NCBI RefSeq assembly: GCF_014652555.1
Contig: NZ_BMZA01000013.1
Location: 29,799-93,798, forward strand
From: Novosphingobium colocasiae
GTDB taxonomy: Bacteria; Pseudomonadota; Alphaproteobacteria; Sphingomonadales; Sphingomonadaceae
DNA: 64,000 nt
Direction of reading: 5' to 3'
The notes below the pieces were generated by a model, which searched no databases, had not been told where the DNA came from, and was given only the letters and a program-made list of their open reading frames with translations. Positions within the stretch are counted from its first letter, which is position 1; each line of letters starts with the position of its first letter. Of the stretch, positions 36,783 through 45,040 are shown piece after piece. The translations under genes and the position numbers were made by a program.

Positions 36783-37898
36783 TCAGCCGAGCAGGCTGTC
36801 CGCCGCCACATAGTCATACCCCAGGTCGCGGGCGACCGCTTCATAAGTGACCTGCCCGGCGTGGACGTTGAGCCCTGCGGCCAGGTGCGGATCGCTGGCC
36901 AGCGCCGCCTTCCAGCCGAGATCGGCGATACGCAGGGCATGGGGCAGGGTGACGTTGTTCAGCGCATAAGTGCTGGTGCGCGCCACCGCGCCGGGCATGT
37001 TCGCCACGCAGTAATGGACCACGCCGTCCACCACATACGTCGGGTCGGCGTGGGTGGTGGCGTGGCTGGTTTCGAAGCAGCCGCCCTGATCGATGGCGAC
37101 ATCGACCAGCACCGCGCCCTTCTTCATCGTGCCCAGCATTTCGCGGGTCACCAGCTTGGGCGCGGCGGCACCGGGGATCAGCACCGCACCGATTACCAGA
37201 TCGGCTTCGGCCACCGTCTCGGCCAGGTTGGCGCGGCTGGAGAAGCGGGTCTTGGCGCGCGCTTCAAAATGGATCGCCAGCCGTTCGAGCACTTCGGGGC
37301 TGCGATCGAGAATGGTGACATCGGCTCCGAGGCCCACCGCCATCTGCGCGGCGTTGAACCCCACCACGCCGCCGCCGATCACCGCGACCTTGCCCGGAAG
37401 CACGCCCGGCACGCCGCCCAGCAGCACGCCGCGCCCGCCATGAGCCTTTTCCAGGGCCGTCGCGCCGGCCTGGATCGACATGCGTCCGGCCACCTGGCTC
37501 ATGGGCTTCAGCAGCGGCAGCGATCCGCCCGGCCCGGTGACCGTTTCATAGGCGATGGCGGTAACGCCCGACTTGACAAGGTCAGCGGTCTGTTCGGGAT
37601 CGGGGGCGAGGTGGAGGTAGGTGTAAAGGATCTGCCCTTCGCGCAGCATGGCGCGCTCGGCCGCCTGCGGCTCCTTGACCTTGACCACCATCTCGCACCC
37701 GGCGAACACCTCCGCGGCGCTGGCGACGATCTGCGCGCCGGCGGCTTTATAAGCATCATCAGTCGAGCCGATGCCTTCGCCGGCCCCGGCTTCGACCCAC
37801 ACTTCGTGGCCGTGCGCGGCCAGTTCGTGGACGCTTTCGGGGGTCAGGCCGACGCGATATTCGTGGTTCTTGATTTCCCGAACGGTTCCGACGCGCAT
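36783..37898 (-). CDS. ald: Alanine dehydrogenase
   Basis: NAD-dependent enzyme interconverting L-alanine and pyruvate plus ammonia. The 371 residues match the family length exactly. Features are [33 protein letters not shown], the nucleotide-binding [38 protein letters not shown], and [20 protein letters not shown]. The ATG at 37898 has GAAGGG upstream. It is transcribed away from an Lrp/AsnC regulator gene, which probably controls it. Confidence 0.95.
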   Translation of the reverse strand: MRVGTVREIKNHEYRVGLTPESVHELAAHGHEVWVEAGAGEGIGSTDDAYKAAGAQIVASAAEVFAGCEMVVKVKEPQAAERAMLREGQILYTYLHLAPDPEQTADLVKSGVTAIAYETVTGPGGSLPLLKPMSQVAGRMSIQAGATALEKAHGGRGVLLGGVPGVLPGKVAVIGGGVVGFNAAQMAVGLGADVTILDRSPEVLERLAIHFEARAKTRFSSRANLAETVAEADLVIGAVLIPGAAAPKLVTREMLGTMKKGAVLVDVAIDQGGCFETSHATTHADPTYVVDGVVHYCVANMPGAVARTSTYALNNVTLPHALRIADLGWKAALASDPHLAAGLNVHAGQVTYEAVARDLGYDYVAADSLLG

Positions 37899-37959
37899 GA
37901 TCTTGGCCCTTCTCGATGGTGCGAGGATTTCGATGCCTCCGATAATACGGGCAGAACCG

Positions 37960-37982
37960 CGCAATGTTTCCCCGAAATTGCG
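37960..37982. promoter_or_regulatory. Candidate Lrp/AsnC operator in the ald divergent gap
   Basis: CGCAAT at 37960-37965 and ATTGCG at 37977-37982 form an inverted repeat with an 11-base spacer, in the 147-base gap between ald and its regulator. The AT-rich stretch that follows (AATATTATCCGG) may hold the promoter. Lrp-family dimers bind such spaced dyads, so this is the best operator candidate. It is inference only. Confidence 0.45.
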
Positions 37983-38045
37983 GCTTGCGCGCGCCCTGAT
38001 CGGGAATATTATCCGGAACATCGCAGAATGTAGGGAAATTTCACC

Positions 38046-38504
38046 ATGGATCGCGCTGACCGCGCTATCATGACGGCGCTGCAAGCCGATTCGTCGCGAT
38101 CCATCGCCGATCTGGCCGCGCTGGTGAACCTGTCACCCTCGGCCTGCCACCGGCGCACCCGCGCGCTGGAAGAGGAGGGGCTGATCCTGGGTTATGCCGC
38201 GCGCGTCGATCCGCGCCGGATCGGACTGACGGTGGAAGTCTTCGTGGAGATCACCCTGACCAGCCAGAGCCGCGAGGCGATGGACCGGTTCGAAAGGGCC
38301 GTCGGCGATTTCGACGATATCCTCGAATGCCACCTGATGAGCGGCAGCGCCGACTATCAGTTGCGGGTCGCGGCGCTGGACCTCGACCACTATGACCGTA
38401 TCCACCGCGATTGCCTGGCCCGGCTGCCGGGCGTCTCCGCCATGCGCACCAGCTTCTCGCTGCGCCGGATCAAGCGCTTCGAGGGGTATTCGGTGCCGGG
38501 TTAG
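38046..38504 (+). CDS. Lrp/AsnC-family transcriptional regulator
   Basis: A 152-residue regulator. The N-terminal helix-turn-helix is DRAIMTALQADSSRSIADLAALVNLS followed by SACHRRTRALEEEGLILGY. The C-terminal RAM effector domain has FVEITLTSQ, VGDFDDILECHLMSGSADYQLRVAA and LPGVSAMRTSFSLRRIK. Divergence from ald is the classical arrangement for an AldR-type activator that responds to alanine. AGGGAAA precedes the ATG. Confidence 0.92.
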   Translation: MDRADRAIMTALQADSSRSIADLAALVNLSPSACHRRTRALEEEGLILGYAARVDPRRIGLTVEVFVEITLTSQSREAMDRFERAVGDFDDILECHLMSGSADYQLRVAALDLDHYDRIHRDCLARLPGVSAMRTSFSLRRIKRFEGYSVPG

Positions 38505-38517
38505 GGGGCTGGTCACC

Positions 38518-38683
38518 CTAGAGTTAATGACGTTGGAGTGCATCGCTTGCTCCTCCACCCTTCAGGGGGGAGGCTGGGAGGGGGGTGTCCCGCCGCGAGG
38601 GTAGACGCGCCGCCTTTCGGCATCGCTCCCCCTCCCCCAGCCCCTCCCCGCCGGGGAGGGGAGATGATGTCATCAGAATCTAG
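38518..38683. mobile_element. MITE-like element, family C copy 2
   Basis: A 166-bp element with ends CTAGAGTTAATGACGTT (38518-38534) and GATGTCATCAGAATCTAG (38666-38683), inverted relative to each other. It is longer than the copy at 30932 because of an additional GC-rich segment between C-rich and G-rich mirror tracts. It carries no coding region. Confidence 0.65.
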
Positions 38684-38730
38684 ACCCGAATTCGCCCCTC
38701 CGCCCTCGGCGGTATAAACCGAGGGATGGA

Positions 38731-38749
38731 CCCTGAAACAAGTTCAGGG
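38731..38749. repeat. Family A palindrome, single copy
   Basis: CCCTGAAACAAGTTCAGGG, flanked by GGA and TGACG, matches the copies at 11286-11304 and 52224-52304. Unlike those places only one unit is present here. Confidence 0.75.
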
Positions 38750-38840
38750 TGACGAATTTACATGCCGAATGGTGTGGGATACCAGCTACTTACCCGTTCG
38801 TGTCGAGCGTAGTCGAGACCCCTCACACGGCCGCCGCCCC

Positions 38841-40604
38841 TCACGTCCGCCCGTGCGGTTCACGGCTGGGCTGGGTGAGGATGCGGTCGTGCGCGGCGCG
38901 CAGGTCGCCGGATTCGTACTGGATCGACAGGCGCTCTTTGTCACGCGCGCGGTACATCGCTTCGGCGCGGTCGATGTCTTCCAGCGACACGCCAAGGCCA
39001 TCCAGGGCATTGCGCGCCAGCGTGATCGCCGAACCCATGACTTCACGCGCGACCGATCGCACCGGGGTATCCTTGAGCCGCAGCAGCGCGCGCCGGTCGA
39101 ACACGCGGGCGTGGATTTCCGCCTGGGGGAAAGTTTCGTGCACGGCGTGGAGCAGGCTGTCGGAAAGCTGATCGCCATCGATGCAGAACACGATCAGCGC
39201 CGCTTCCCCCGCGCCAGCCTGGCGCAGCATGTCGATCCGGGTGCCGTCTCCGAAATAGACCTTGGCTCCGAAGCCGCTGGCCACATCGATCATCTCTATG
39301 TCGGTATCGATCAGCGTCACTTCGATATCGGCGGCGATCAGCACTTGCGCCACGGTCTGCCCGAACCGGCCATAGCCGACGATCAGCGCGGTGGCCCCGT
39401 CCGGCTGCGGCCCCTCGCGCTCTTCCTTCAGCGCCGGCAATTCGCGGATGCGGCGCGTCGCCATCATCAGGAACGGCGTGGTGACCATCGACAGGGTGAC
39501 GATGGCGCTGAACAGGCTGGCCGCCTCTGGCGAGATCAGCCACGACTGGGTGGCCTGCGCGAACAGCACGAAGCCGAATTCGCCCCCCTGGCTCAGCAGC
39601 AGGCCCAGCGCCAGCGCGCCGCGCCAGTTCATCCGGAACGCCAGGCCCAGGCCGAAGATTACTGCCGATTTTACCACGATCAGCGCCAGCGCCATCGACA
39701 CCACGAACATCGGCCGCAGGGCGATCGCCGAAAGGTCCAGCATCATCCCGACCGACATGAAGAACAGGCCCAGCAGGATCGAGCGGAACGGTTCGACATC
39801 GGCCTCCAGTTCATGGCGATAGGGGCTGTCGGCCAGCATCACCCCGGCGACGAACGCGCCCAGCGCGGTCGACAGGCCCAGCGCCTGCATCAGCGCGGCC
39901 GATGCGATGACGGTGAACAAGGCGGCGAACACGAACATCTCGCGCTCGCCCAGATTGCCGATCAGGCGGAACATCGGCCGGATGACGAAGCGCCCGGCAG
40001 CGATCAGCCCGGCCAGCGCGGCCAGCGTCATCAGCACCAGTTGCCATCCCGGCGGGCCTTCGGGCAGGTTGGGGTTGCGGTTCATCGCCGCGATGATGGT
40101 GATCAGCGGGATGATCGACAGGTCCTGGAACAACAGGATCGCGAAAGACCGCTCGCCGAACGGGGTGTGCAGCCGCCCGGCGCTCTGCAGCAGCGGCAGC
40201 ACCTGCGCGGTGGAGGAAAGCCCGAGGGGCAGTCCCAGCGCCAGCGATGCCTGCCAACTGAAGTGCACCGAATAATGGATCACCGCCGATATCGCGAGCC
40301 CGCACAGCGCCACCTGCAACAGGCCCAGCCCGAAAATTTCGTGCCGCATCCGCCACAGCCGCGGCGGGGCGAGTTCCAGCCCGACGATGAACAGCAGCAG
40401 GGTGATGCCCAGTTCGGCGATGCCGATCTTGCTTTCCGGATCGCCGATCAGGCCGAGCGCGTAGGGGCCCAGCACCGCCCCCGCCAAGAGGTAACCCAGC
40501 GTGGCACCGAGGCCCAGGCGGCGGAACAGCAGCACGAACATCAGCGCGGTCCCCAGCAGAAGCACGCCGTCGCGCAGCAGGAAGGCCTGGGTCTGGTGTT
40601 CCAT
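38841..40604 (-). CDS. KefB/KefC-type CPA2 cation:proton antiporter
   Basis: A 587-residue inner-membrane antiporter. The N-terminal 380 residues form about 12 helices with CPA2 features (LFRRLGLGATLGYLLAGAVLGP, LGLSSTAQVLPLL, LFQDLSIIPL, ALGAFVAGVMLADSPYRHE, FFMSVGMMLD). A C-terminal RCK/TrkA-N domain begins ALIVGYGRFGQTVAQVLIAADIEVTLID, with the second Asp of the nucleotide fold. KefB and KefC are glutathione-gated potassium efflux systems; gshA elsewhere in the window makes that plausible, but gating ligands cannot be read from sequence. ATG at 40604. Confidence 0.9.
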   Translation of the reverse strand: MEHQTQAFLLRDGVLLLGTALMFVLLFRRLGLGATLGYLLAGAVLGPYALGLIGDPESKIGIAELGITLLLFIVGLELAPPRLWRMRHEIFGLGLLQVALCGLAISAVIHYSVHFSWQASLALGLPLGLSSTAQVLPLLQSAGRLHTPFGERSFAILLFQDLSIIPLITIIAAMNRNPNLPEGPPGWQLVLMTLAALAGLIAAGRFVIRPMFRLIGNLGEREMFVFAALFTVIASAALMQALGLSTALGAFVAGVMLADSPYRHELEADVEPFRSILLGLFFMSVGMMLDLSAIALRPMFVVSMALALIVVKSAVIFGLGLAFRMNWRGALALGLLLSQGGEFGFVLFAQATQSWLISPEAASLFSAIVTLSMVTTPFLMMATRRIRELPALKEEREGPQPDGATALIVGYGRFGQTVAQVLIAADIEVTLIDTDIEMIDVASGFGAKVYFGDGTRIDMLRQAGAGEAALIVFCIDGDQLSDSLLHAVHETFPQAEIHARVFDRRALLRLKDTPVRSVAREVMGSAITLARNALDGLGVSLEDIDRAEAMYRARDKERLSIQYESGDLRAAHDRILTQPSREPHGRT

Positions 40605-40672
40605 CAATGACTTTCGCGAGGGGGACCGGGGGGACTCGCCCCCATGTAGGGGCAATGCGCCGAAGAGGGAAG

Positions 40673-41281
40673 CTACCGTGCCGTCCCCGGCCGCAGCAGA
40701 TCGTATGGATTGACGGGGCTCGCCTCGTCGTACCACTGCCGTTCGGGGTCGATGTGCCAGACGGCAAAGTGCAGGTGGGGGGCGTCGGGGCTGGCGTTGC
40801 CGGTGGTGCCGACGCGGCCGAGCGGGGCACCGGCGTTTAGCCGCTGCCCTTCGGCAAGGCCGGGCACGTAACTGTCGAGGTGGGCGTAATAGGTGATGGT
40901 GCGCCGGTCGGCCGAGCGGATGTAGATCGTGTTGCCGCCATCGGCCGACGTGAACAGCTTCTCCACCGTGCCCGGCGCGGCGGCGGTGACGAGGGTGCCG
41001 GGCGGGGCCATGATGTCAAGCGCGTCGTGCCGGCGCGCGCCGTCCTCGCGGCTTTGGGAGAAGGTGTCGGTCAACTGGTCGAACCGGACGCCCGCCACCG
41101 GGATGTGCCAGTCCGAGCCGTCCTGCGCGTTGGCCGGCGGCGCGGCGAGGCCGGCGGGCGCGGGGATGTGGCTGCCGGTCTGCCGCATGTAGAGCCAGCC
41201 GCCGACGCCGAACCAGAACAGCGTGGTCAGCAGGAACGTCGTCCCCACCGCGCGTGCCTGCAGTTGCCAGCGCGGCTCCAT
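40673..41281 (-). CDS. M23 (LytM-type) peptidoglycan peptidase
   Basis: A 202-residue membrane-anchored protein with a single N-terminal helix (TTFLLTTLFWFGVGGWLYM) and a periplasmic LytM domain. Zinc ligands are visible in RRHDALDIMAPPGT (H-x3-D) and APHLHFAVW (H-x-H). The GTVEKLF.. and YYAHLDSYVPGLAEGQRL segments are typical. It likely cuts peptide cross-links in the cell wall or activates amidases. It starts one base after the L,D-transpeptidase stop, so the two form an operon. Confidence 0.9.
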   Translation of the reverse strand: MEPRWQLQARAVGTTFLLTTLFWFGVGGWLYMRQTGSHIPAPAGLAAPPANAQDGSDWHIPVAGVRFDQLTDTFSQSREDGARRHDALDIMAPPGTLVTAAAPGTVEKLFTSADGGNTIYIRSADRRTITYYAHLDSYVPGLAEGQRLNAGAPLGRVGTTGNASPDAPHLHFAVWHIDPERQWYDEASPVNPYDLLRPGTAR

Positions 41282-41282
41282 C

Positions 41283-42428
41283 TCAGGCCTCGAACAGCAC
41301 TTGGGTGCCGGGGTGGACCATTTGCGCCAGCCGGGCCACGTCCCAGTTGGTCAGCCGGACGCAGCCGTGGCTTTCGGCGCGGCCGATCGTGGCCGGTTCG
41401 GGTGTGCCGTGAATGCCGTAGTGTTCCTTGGACAGATCGATCCAGGCGACGCCCACCGGGCCGTTGGGCCCCGGCGGCAGGTGAAGCTTCTGCTTGTCGT
41501 CCGACACGTCCCAGAACAGCTTGGGATTGTAGACAAAGTCCGGATTGCGGGCGAGGCCGTTGACCTTCCATTCGCCCAGCGGCAGCGGATCGTGGCGCGA
41601 TCCCATCGTCGCGGTGTACATCGCCACCAGCTTGCCCTGCTTGTCGAACGCTTTCAGCGTCCCCTTCGATTTGCTGACGACGATCTTGTCCGCTTCGGGC
41701 TGATCGGTGCTGACGCCCAGCATGCGCAGCGTGCCCAGCCAGGCCGCGTCGTTCACGCGGGCGGCATCGGTGCGATCATGGCCGACGTTAGGCACGCGGA
41801 TCTGCTGGCCGGCGCGGAAGGTGCTGCGGGCGTCTTCGGAGACGCCGGGCGGCAGCGGCGGCGCGGGCCGGGCACCCGGCTGCGGATTGAGGGTTCGCAG
41901 CACGGCGACCGTGGTGTGGAAGCGCTCGGCCAGCTTCTCGTCAAGCGACTGGTAGGCCAGCGCCGGCAGCTTCGCCTGATCCTCCGGCTTGGGCGGGGTG
42001 GGGGCGAAGGGGCCGGCGGCAAAGTCTGCCGGGATCGTCACCACCCGCGTCGCCGGGATATTGGCCCAGGGCCTGAGCGCGGCGAGGGTGGCGTCGTCGA
42101 TCTTGCCGGTGACGTCCAGATCGTGCGCTTCCTGGAAGCCGGCGATGGCGTTGCGGGTGGACAGGCCCTCGGCTCCGTCGATCACGCCGGGCGTGAAGCC
42201 CAGCCGATCGAGCACCACCTGCATCTGCATGACCGGGCGTGGCCTGTCGTCGGCCTGAGCCGGGGGCAGTGGTTCGCCGGGCCGGGGGTCGTGCGCGGCG
42301 AGCGGATCGGGCGCGGGCGCGGCCGGGCGCTCGGCTTGCGTCCCGTCGGAGGTGTCGGACTTGTTCGGGGCCATGTTGCAGGCGGTCAGCATCGCAACAA
42401 GGGGAAGGGTGGGCAGCCAGGCACGCAT
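41283..42428 (-). CDS. L,D-transpeptidase (YkuD) lipoprotein
   Basis: A 381-residue lipoprotein (signal MRAWLPTLPLVAML ending LTAC at 14-17). After a Pro-rich linker come a peptidoglycan-binding helix domain (MQMQVVLDRLGFTPGVIDGA) and a LysM-like stretch (AERFHTTVAVLRTLN to FRAGQQIRVPNV). The YkuD catalytic domain follows, with IHGTPEPATIGRAESHGCVRL holding the His and the nucleophilic Cys. It makes 3-3 cross-links or anchors proteins to the wall. The ATG at 42428 has GGAGAGA eight bases upstream. Confidence 0.92.
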   Translation of the reverse strand: MRAWLPTLPLVAMLTACNMAPNKSDTSDGTQAERPAAPAPDPLAAHDPRPGEPLPPAQADDRPRPVMQMQVVLDRLGFTPGVIDGAEGLSTRNAIAGFQEAHDLDVTGKIDDATLAALRPWANIPATRVVTIPADFAAGPFAPTPPKPEDQAKLPALAYQSLDEKLAERFHTTVAVLRTLNPQPGARPAPPLPPGVSEDARSTFRAGQQIRVPNVGHDRTDAARVNDAAWLGTLRMLGVSTDQPEADKIVVSKSKGTLKAFDKQGKLVAMYTATMGSRHDPLPLGEWKVNGLARNPDFVYNPKLFWDVSDDKQKLHLPPGPNGPVGVAWIDLSKEHYGIHGTPEPATIGRAESHGCVRLTNWDVARLAQMVHPGTQVLFEA

Positions 42429-42998
42429 CGACGATCTCTCCATCGGCGGCGCAAGCGGGCCGCCGCTGTTCGAGGATCTAACGCGCCGCGTCGTCGATGG
42501 CTGCGCGGCCAGCGGCGGGGTCGGCACCATCGCGCGCGGCGGATGGGCGCGGCTGATCGCCCGCCGGCGAACGCGGGGATAACGCCTCAAGGAGAAAGGG
42601 CACGGCGGCGCGGCCGGCGTCGGGTGCCCGGCGCGACGGGCGTGGCTGGCGCTTCTTCAGTGCGAACGGCGGCGGGGGAAGCACGAAACCCGCCAACTCG
42701 GCCCTGCAGGCGAGGCGCCGGCGGGACGGGCTCGCTCCCCTGCCGCCAACCTTCCGGCACGCCGGAAGCAAAGACCTTGCCGCGAATGCAGGCGGCCCAC
42801 CTGCGGGGACGCCGGCCGCGTGGCGGTTGGTGGAAACAAAGGCCACTCGCCTCCCCGCACCCGCCGATGTGGTGGATTTAACCTATATGGTACAATTTGT
42901 CAAGATTGGGAGTGATTTTGGTTAGCGGAAGGGGCGGCCGAAAGTTCGAGCCCCTCCCCTTACGCGGTGTTGCCGCAATTCCGGTTTGATCACGCCGG
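42429..42998. other. Long gene-poor region upstream of ykuD
   Basis: 570 bases without a convincing gene. A consensus-like promoter points left at 42876-42903. A perfect hairpin CTTCCGGCACGCCGGAAG lies at 42751-42768. The open frame of 122 codons on the minus strand (42478-42846) is Arg/Pro-rich and lacks recognisable domains. The right part (42880-42930) is AT-rich. The region may be a long leader, a non-coding RNA gene or decayed sequence. Confidence 0.4.
42876..42903 (-). promoter_or_regulatory. Consensus-like sigma-70 promoter on the minus strand
   Basis: Read on the minus strand, TTGACA (42903-42898) is followed after 16 bases by TTAAAT (42881-42876). This is one of the few places in the window with a perfect -35 box. 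Transcription would run left for about 440 bases before ykuD. Confidence 0.45.
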
Positions 42999-44387
42999 CT
43001 AGCAACCCACGGTACTCGATGCCCGGCGGCCATTACCGCAGTCCTCTGTGGGATACCACCCAGCAGTGCCGACGGCCTCCCCAATACCCGCGGCCCTATT
43101 GAACTTCCTGCGATTACCTTCAGCGACCGACGGCGGCGCGTTGTTATCACAGACCGAAAAATCGCTGGTGTAAAAACAGGTTAGGACATTTCCGGAAAAA
43201 GCGACTTCTATAAAATCTCTGGATGTATTGCCGTAGCTTACTCTTACTATTCTATCCACCTTGTAAGGCAGGACCGGTTGGTGCACTCCGGCGTTTACGA
43301 GTGGTTTGACAAATCCAACAATCATGGGCTCTCTAATATAGTAGTCTGGAATGGCTTCCGACGCATATCGCCTGGCAATATCCTCCGAGAGGCGTCGGAA
43401 TGGATCAGGTACTTGAGTTGTAATGACACGATTAAAGTTCAATTCGCGCCCAGTTGCAGTTACGACGCGAAAACCGGACAGGCCCTGTGCAGCAAGATTT
43501 TTCATTCGCGTCATCGTCGGGGGAGGTTCACTCAGGGATGCTCCGGCCGTAGCGAAGCGCCCGTCGCTTTGTGGAGCGCGGTTTGAAGGTTGTCTGACGG
43601 GGGCGGCCTGAGACACTGCCGGGGGGGAATAGCTTTGGCCGCCAGGAACAGGCTGTGGCTGCATCAGCTTAGGCGGCAGCGGCGCGGAAGCGATACGCGA
43701 ACTGGTTGCCTGCGAGGTAGTCAAAGCCGGGGAGTTGATCGACGCGGTGGCGGGAGAATTCACAAGCGCGGCTATTCCTGCCCGTTCACAGCCTAAAGGA
43801 ATTTGTGCGCGGCAGGCACGGCCATAGTATTGAAGCGATCGCTCGCGGTCCCGCGCGACGCCCTCACCAGTGTCATATGCCTCACCGAGGGTAGCGCACG
43901 AAAGCCCATCGCCCTTATCACAACCTTCTGAAAGATATCGTAGTACCTTACTCTCGTCGCGCTGCTGACCGTACTTTCCCTTATGAAATGCTCTAGCCAA
44001 ATCAAAGCATGCACCACCATCACCACCGGCGCATCCTCTATTCAGATAAATCATACCTTTTTTCGTATCCTGCGTGAGATCAATGGGATCCAAGTAGATT
44101 TGGCCCAGCCCGGTGCACGCCTTCGCAACATTGTCCTCGCAGGCAGCACTGTACAAAACTGCTGCTGCCGCTTCATCGTTCATTGCAAGCATATCGGCTT
44201 TTGTGACGCGCAGGTCCTCGTTTGCAGGTGTTTGCGAATAGGCCGAATCTGCAACGCCGGTTCCTAAGAGCAGAAGGAGAGCCGAAACGGCTCTTGCCTG
44301 GCGCAGCCAAGCGAAAGCGACGCTCAACCGACGCCCAGAAAACCTATTCGCAATTGTAGCCTTTGTGCACCAGAACACCCCACCCAT
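42999..44387 (-). CDS. Secreted Sel1-repeat protein, low GC
   Basis: A protein of about 462 residues with an N-terminal hydrophobic export signal (RAVSALLLLLGTGVADSAYSQ). Residues about 70-190 form cysteine-rich Sel1-like repeats of the Hcp type: AAVLYSAACEDNVAKACTGLGQIYL, YLNRGCAGGDGGACFDLARAFHKG, YLSEGCDKGDGLSCATLGEAYDTGEGV, YYGRACRAQIPLGCERAG. Each has a Cys pair. A Pro/Ser-rich linker leads to an unrecognised C-terminal domain of about 150 residues with further cysteines. GC is visibly lower than elsewhere, a sign of transfer. Start uncertain (44387, 44423 or 44450). Confidence 0.7.
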   Translation of the reverse strand: MGGVFWCTKATIANRFSGRRLSVAFAWLRQARAVSALLLLLGTGVADSAYSQTPANEDLRVTKADMLAMNDEAAAAVLYSAACEDNVAKACTGLGQIYLDPIDLTQDTKKGMIYLNRGCAGGDGGACFDLARAFHKGKYGQQRDESKVLRYLSEGCDKGDGLSCATLGEAYDTGEGVARDRERSLQYYGRACRAQIPLGCERAGIAALVNSPATASINSPALTTSQATSSRIASAPLPPKLMQPQPVPGGQSYSPPAVSQAAPVRQPSNRAPQSDGRFATAGASLSEPPPTMTRMKNLAAQGLSGFRVVTATGRELNFNRVITTQVPDPFRRLSEDIARRYASEAIPDYYIREPMIVGFVKPLVNAGVHQPVLPYKVDRIVRVSYGNTSRDFIEVAFSGNVLTCFYTSDFSVCDNNAPPSVAEGNRRKFNRAAGIGEAVGTAGWYPTEDCGNGRRASSTVGC

Positions 44388-44554
44388 TGCCCATGCTCCT
44401 AATCGGCAACAATAGATGTCCATGATGAAGCCAATGGCCCGGTCGGGCAAGCCGAACCGGTACGAGAATTACAGTGATGGTGTGCCTAAACCCTAAATAA
44501 TTTTCCGGTTTGGCCCCGACGATACGCCTTCCCTGTCACCGGAATTCCCGGCGA

Positions 44555-45040
44555 TCAGGGGGCGCGGCGGGCGATCTGGACCGCGCAGGCCTGCGTCGCC
44601 AGCGGCGGGGTCGGGACCATGGCGCGGGCATAGAAGGCCAGCGTGGCATCGCCCGCCTCGGGCTGGGACAGGGCATCGGCGACATCGCGGAACGCGGCGC
44701 ACGAGGTCAGCGTCAGCGGGCCCTGGCCGTAGCGGTTGCCCAGCCGGGTGACGAAATTGTCGAGATCGTGGGCCCCGGCTCCGTCCTGCGCGGCGAGGTG
44801 CGTGGTCAGGCGATGTTCGGCGTCGACCAACTGCTTGCCCAGCGCGGTTTCGAACGCGATCAGGCTGGGCGCGAAGTCCAGCCCGGCGGTGCGGCAGCGC
44901 ATCTGCGTGACCAGCATCCCGGTGTGGAATTCCTGGATGCGCGAGGCTTCGACCACCGTGTTGTCGGCACAGGTCGCGGCCTGCGCCGTGGTGGACAGCA
45001 GCAGCGCGGCGGCGGCGGCGAGAATGGTGGTGTTACGCAT
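44555..45040 (-). CDS. Secreted protein of unknown function
   Basis: A 161-residue exported protein: signal MRNTTILAAAAALLLSTTAQA, then ATCADNTVVEASRIQEFHTGMLVTQMRCRTAGLDF. The mature form has four cysteines (C23, C49, one in TSCAAF, one in QACAVQ), which could form two disulfides in the periplasm. A Tyr/Phe-rich helical middle follows. I do not recognise the family. Its start overlaps the end of the upstream gene by eight bases, so the two proteins are probably made together. Confidence 0.75.
   Translation of the reverse strand: MRNTTILAAAAALLLSTTAQAATCADNTVVEASRIQEFHTGMLVTQMRCRTAGLDFAPSLIAFETALGKQLVDAEHRLTTHLAAQDGAGAHDLDNFVTRLGNRYGQGPLTLTSCAAFRDVADALSQPEAGDATLAFYARAMVPTPPLATQACAVQIARRAP

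Larger units (their letters stand above)
38505..38840. other. Gene-free region packed with three repeat types
   Basis: No gene is visible. In order the region holds a family C MITE-like element (38518-38683), a family A palindrome (38731-38749) and a family D half repeat (about 38796-38819). It separates the Lrp-family regulator gene from the convergent antiporter gene. Confidence 0.7.

Noticed and set aside
42478..42846. A 122-codon minus-strand frame just downstream of a good promoter
   Set aside because: The Arg/Pro-rich peptide has no domain, and the GTG sits only three bases after the purine-rich stretch. I kept the region as a possible leader or RNA instead.
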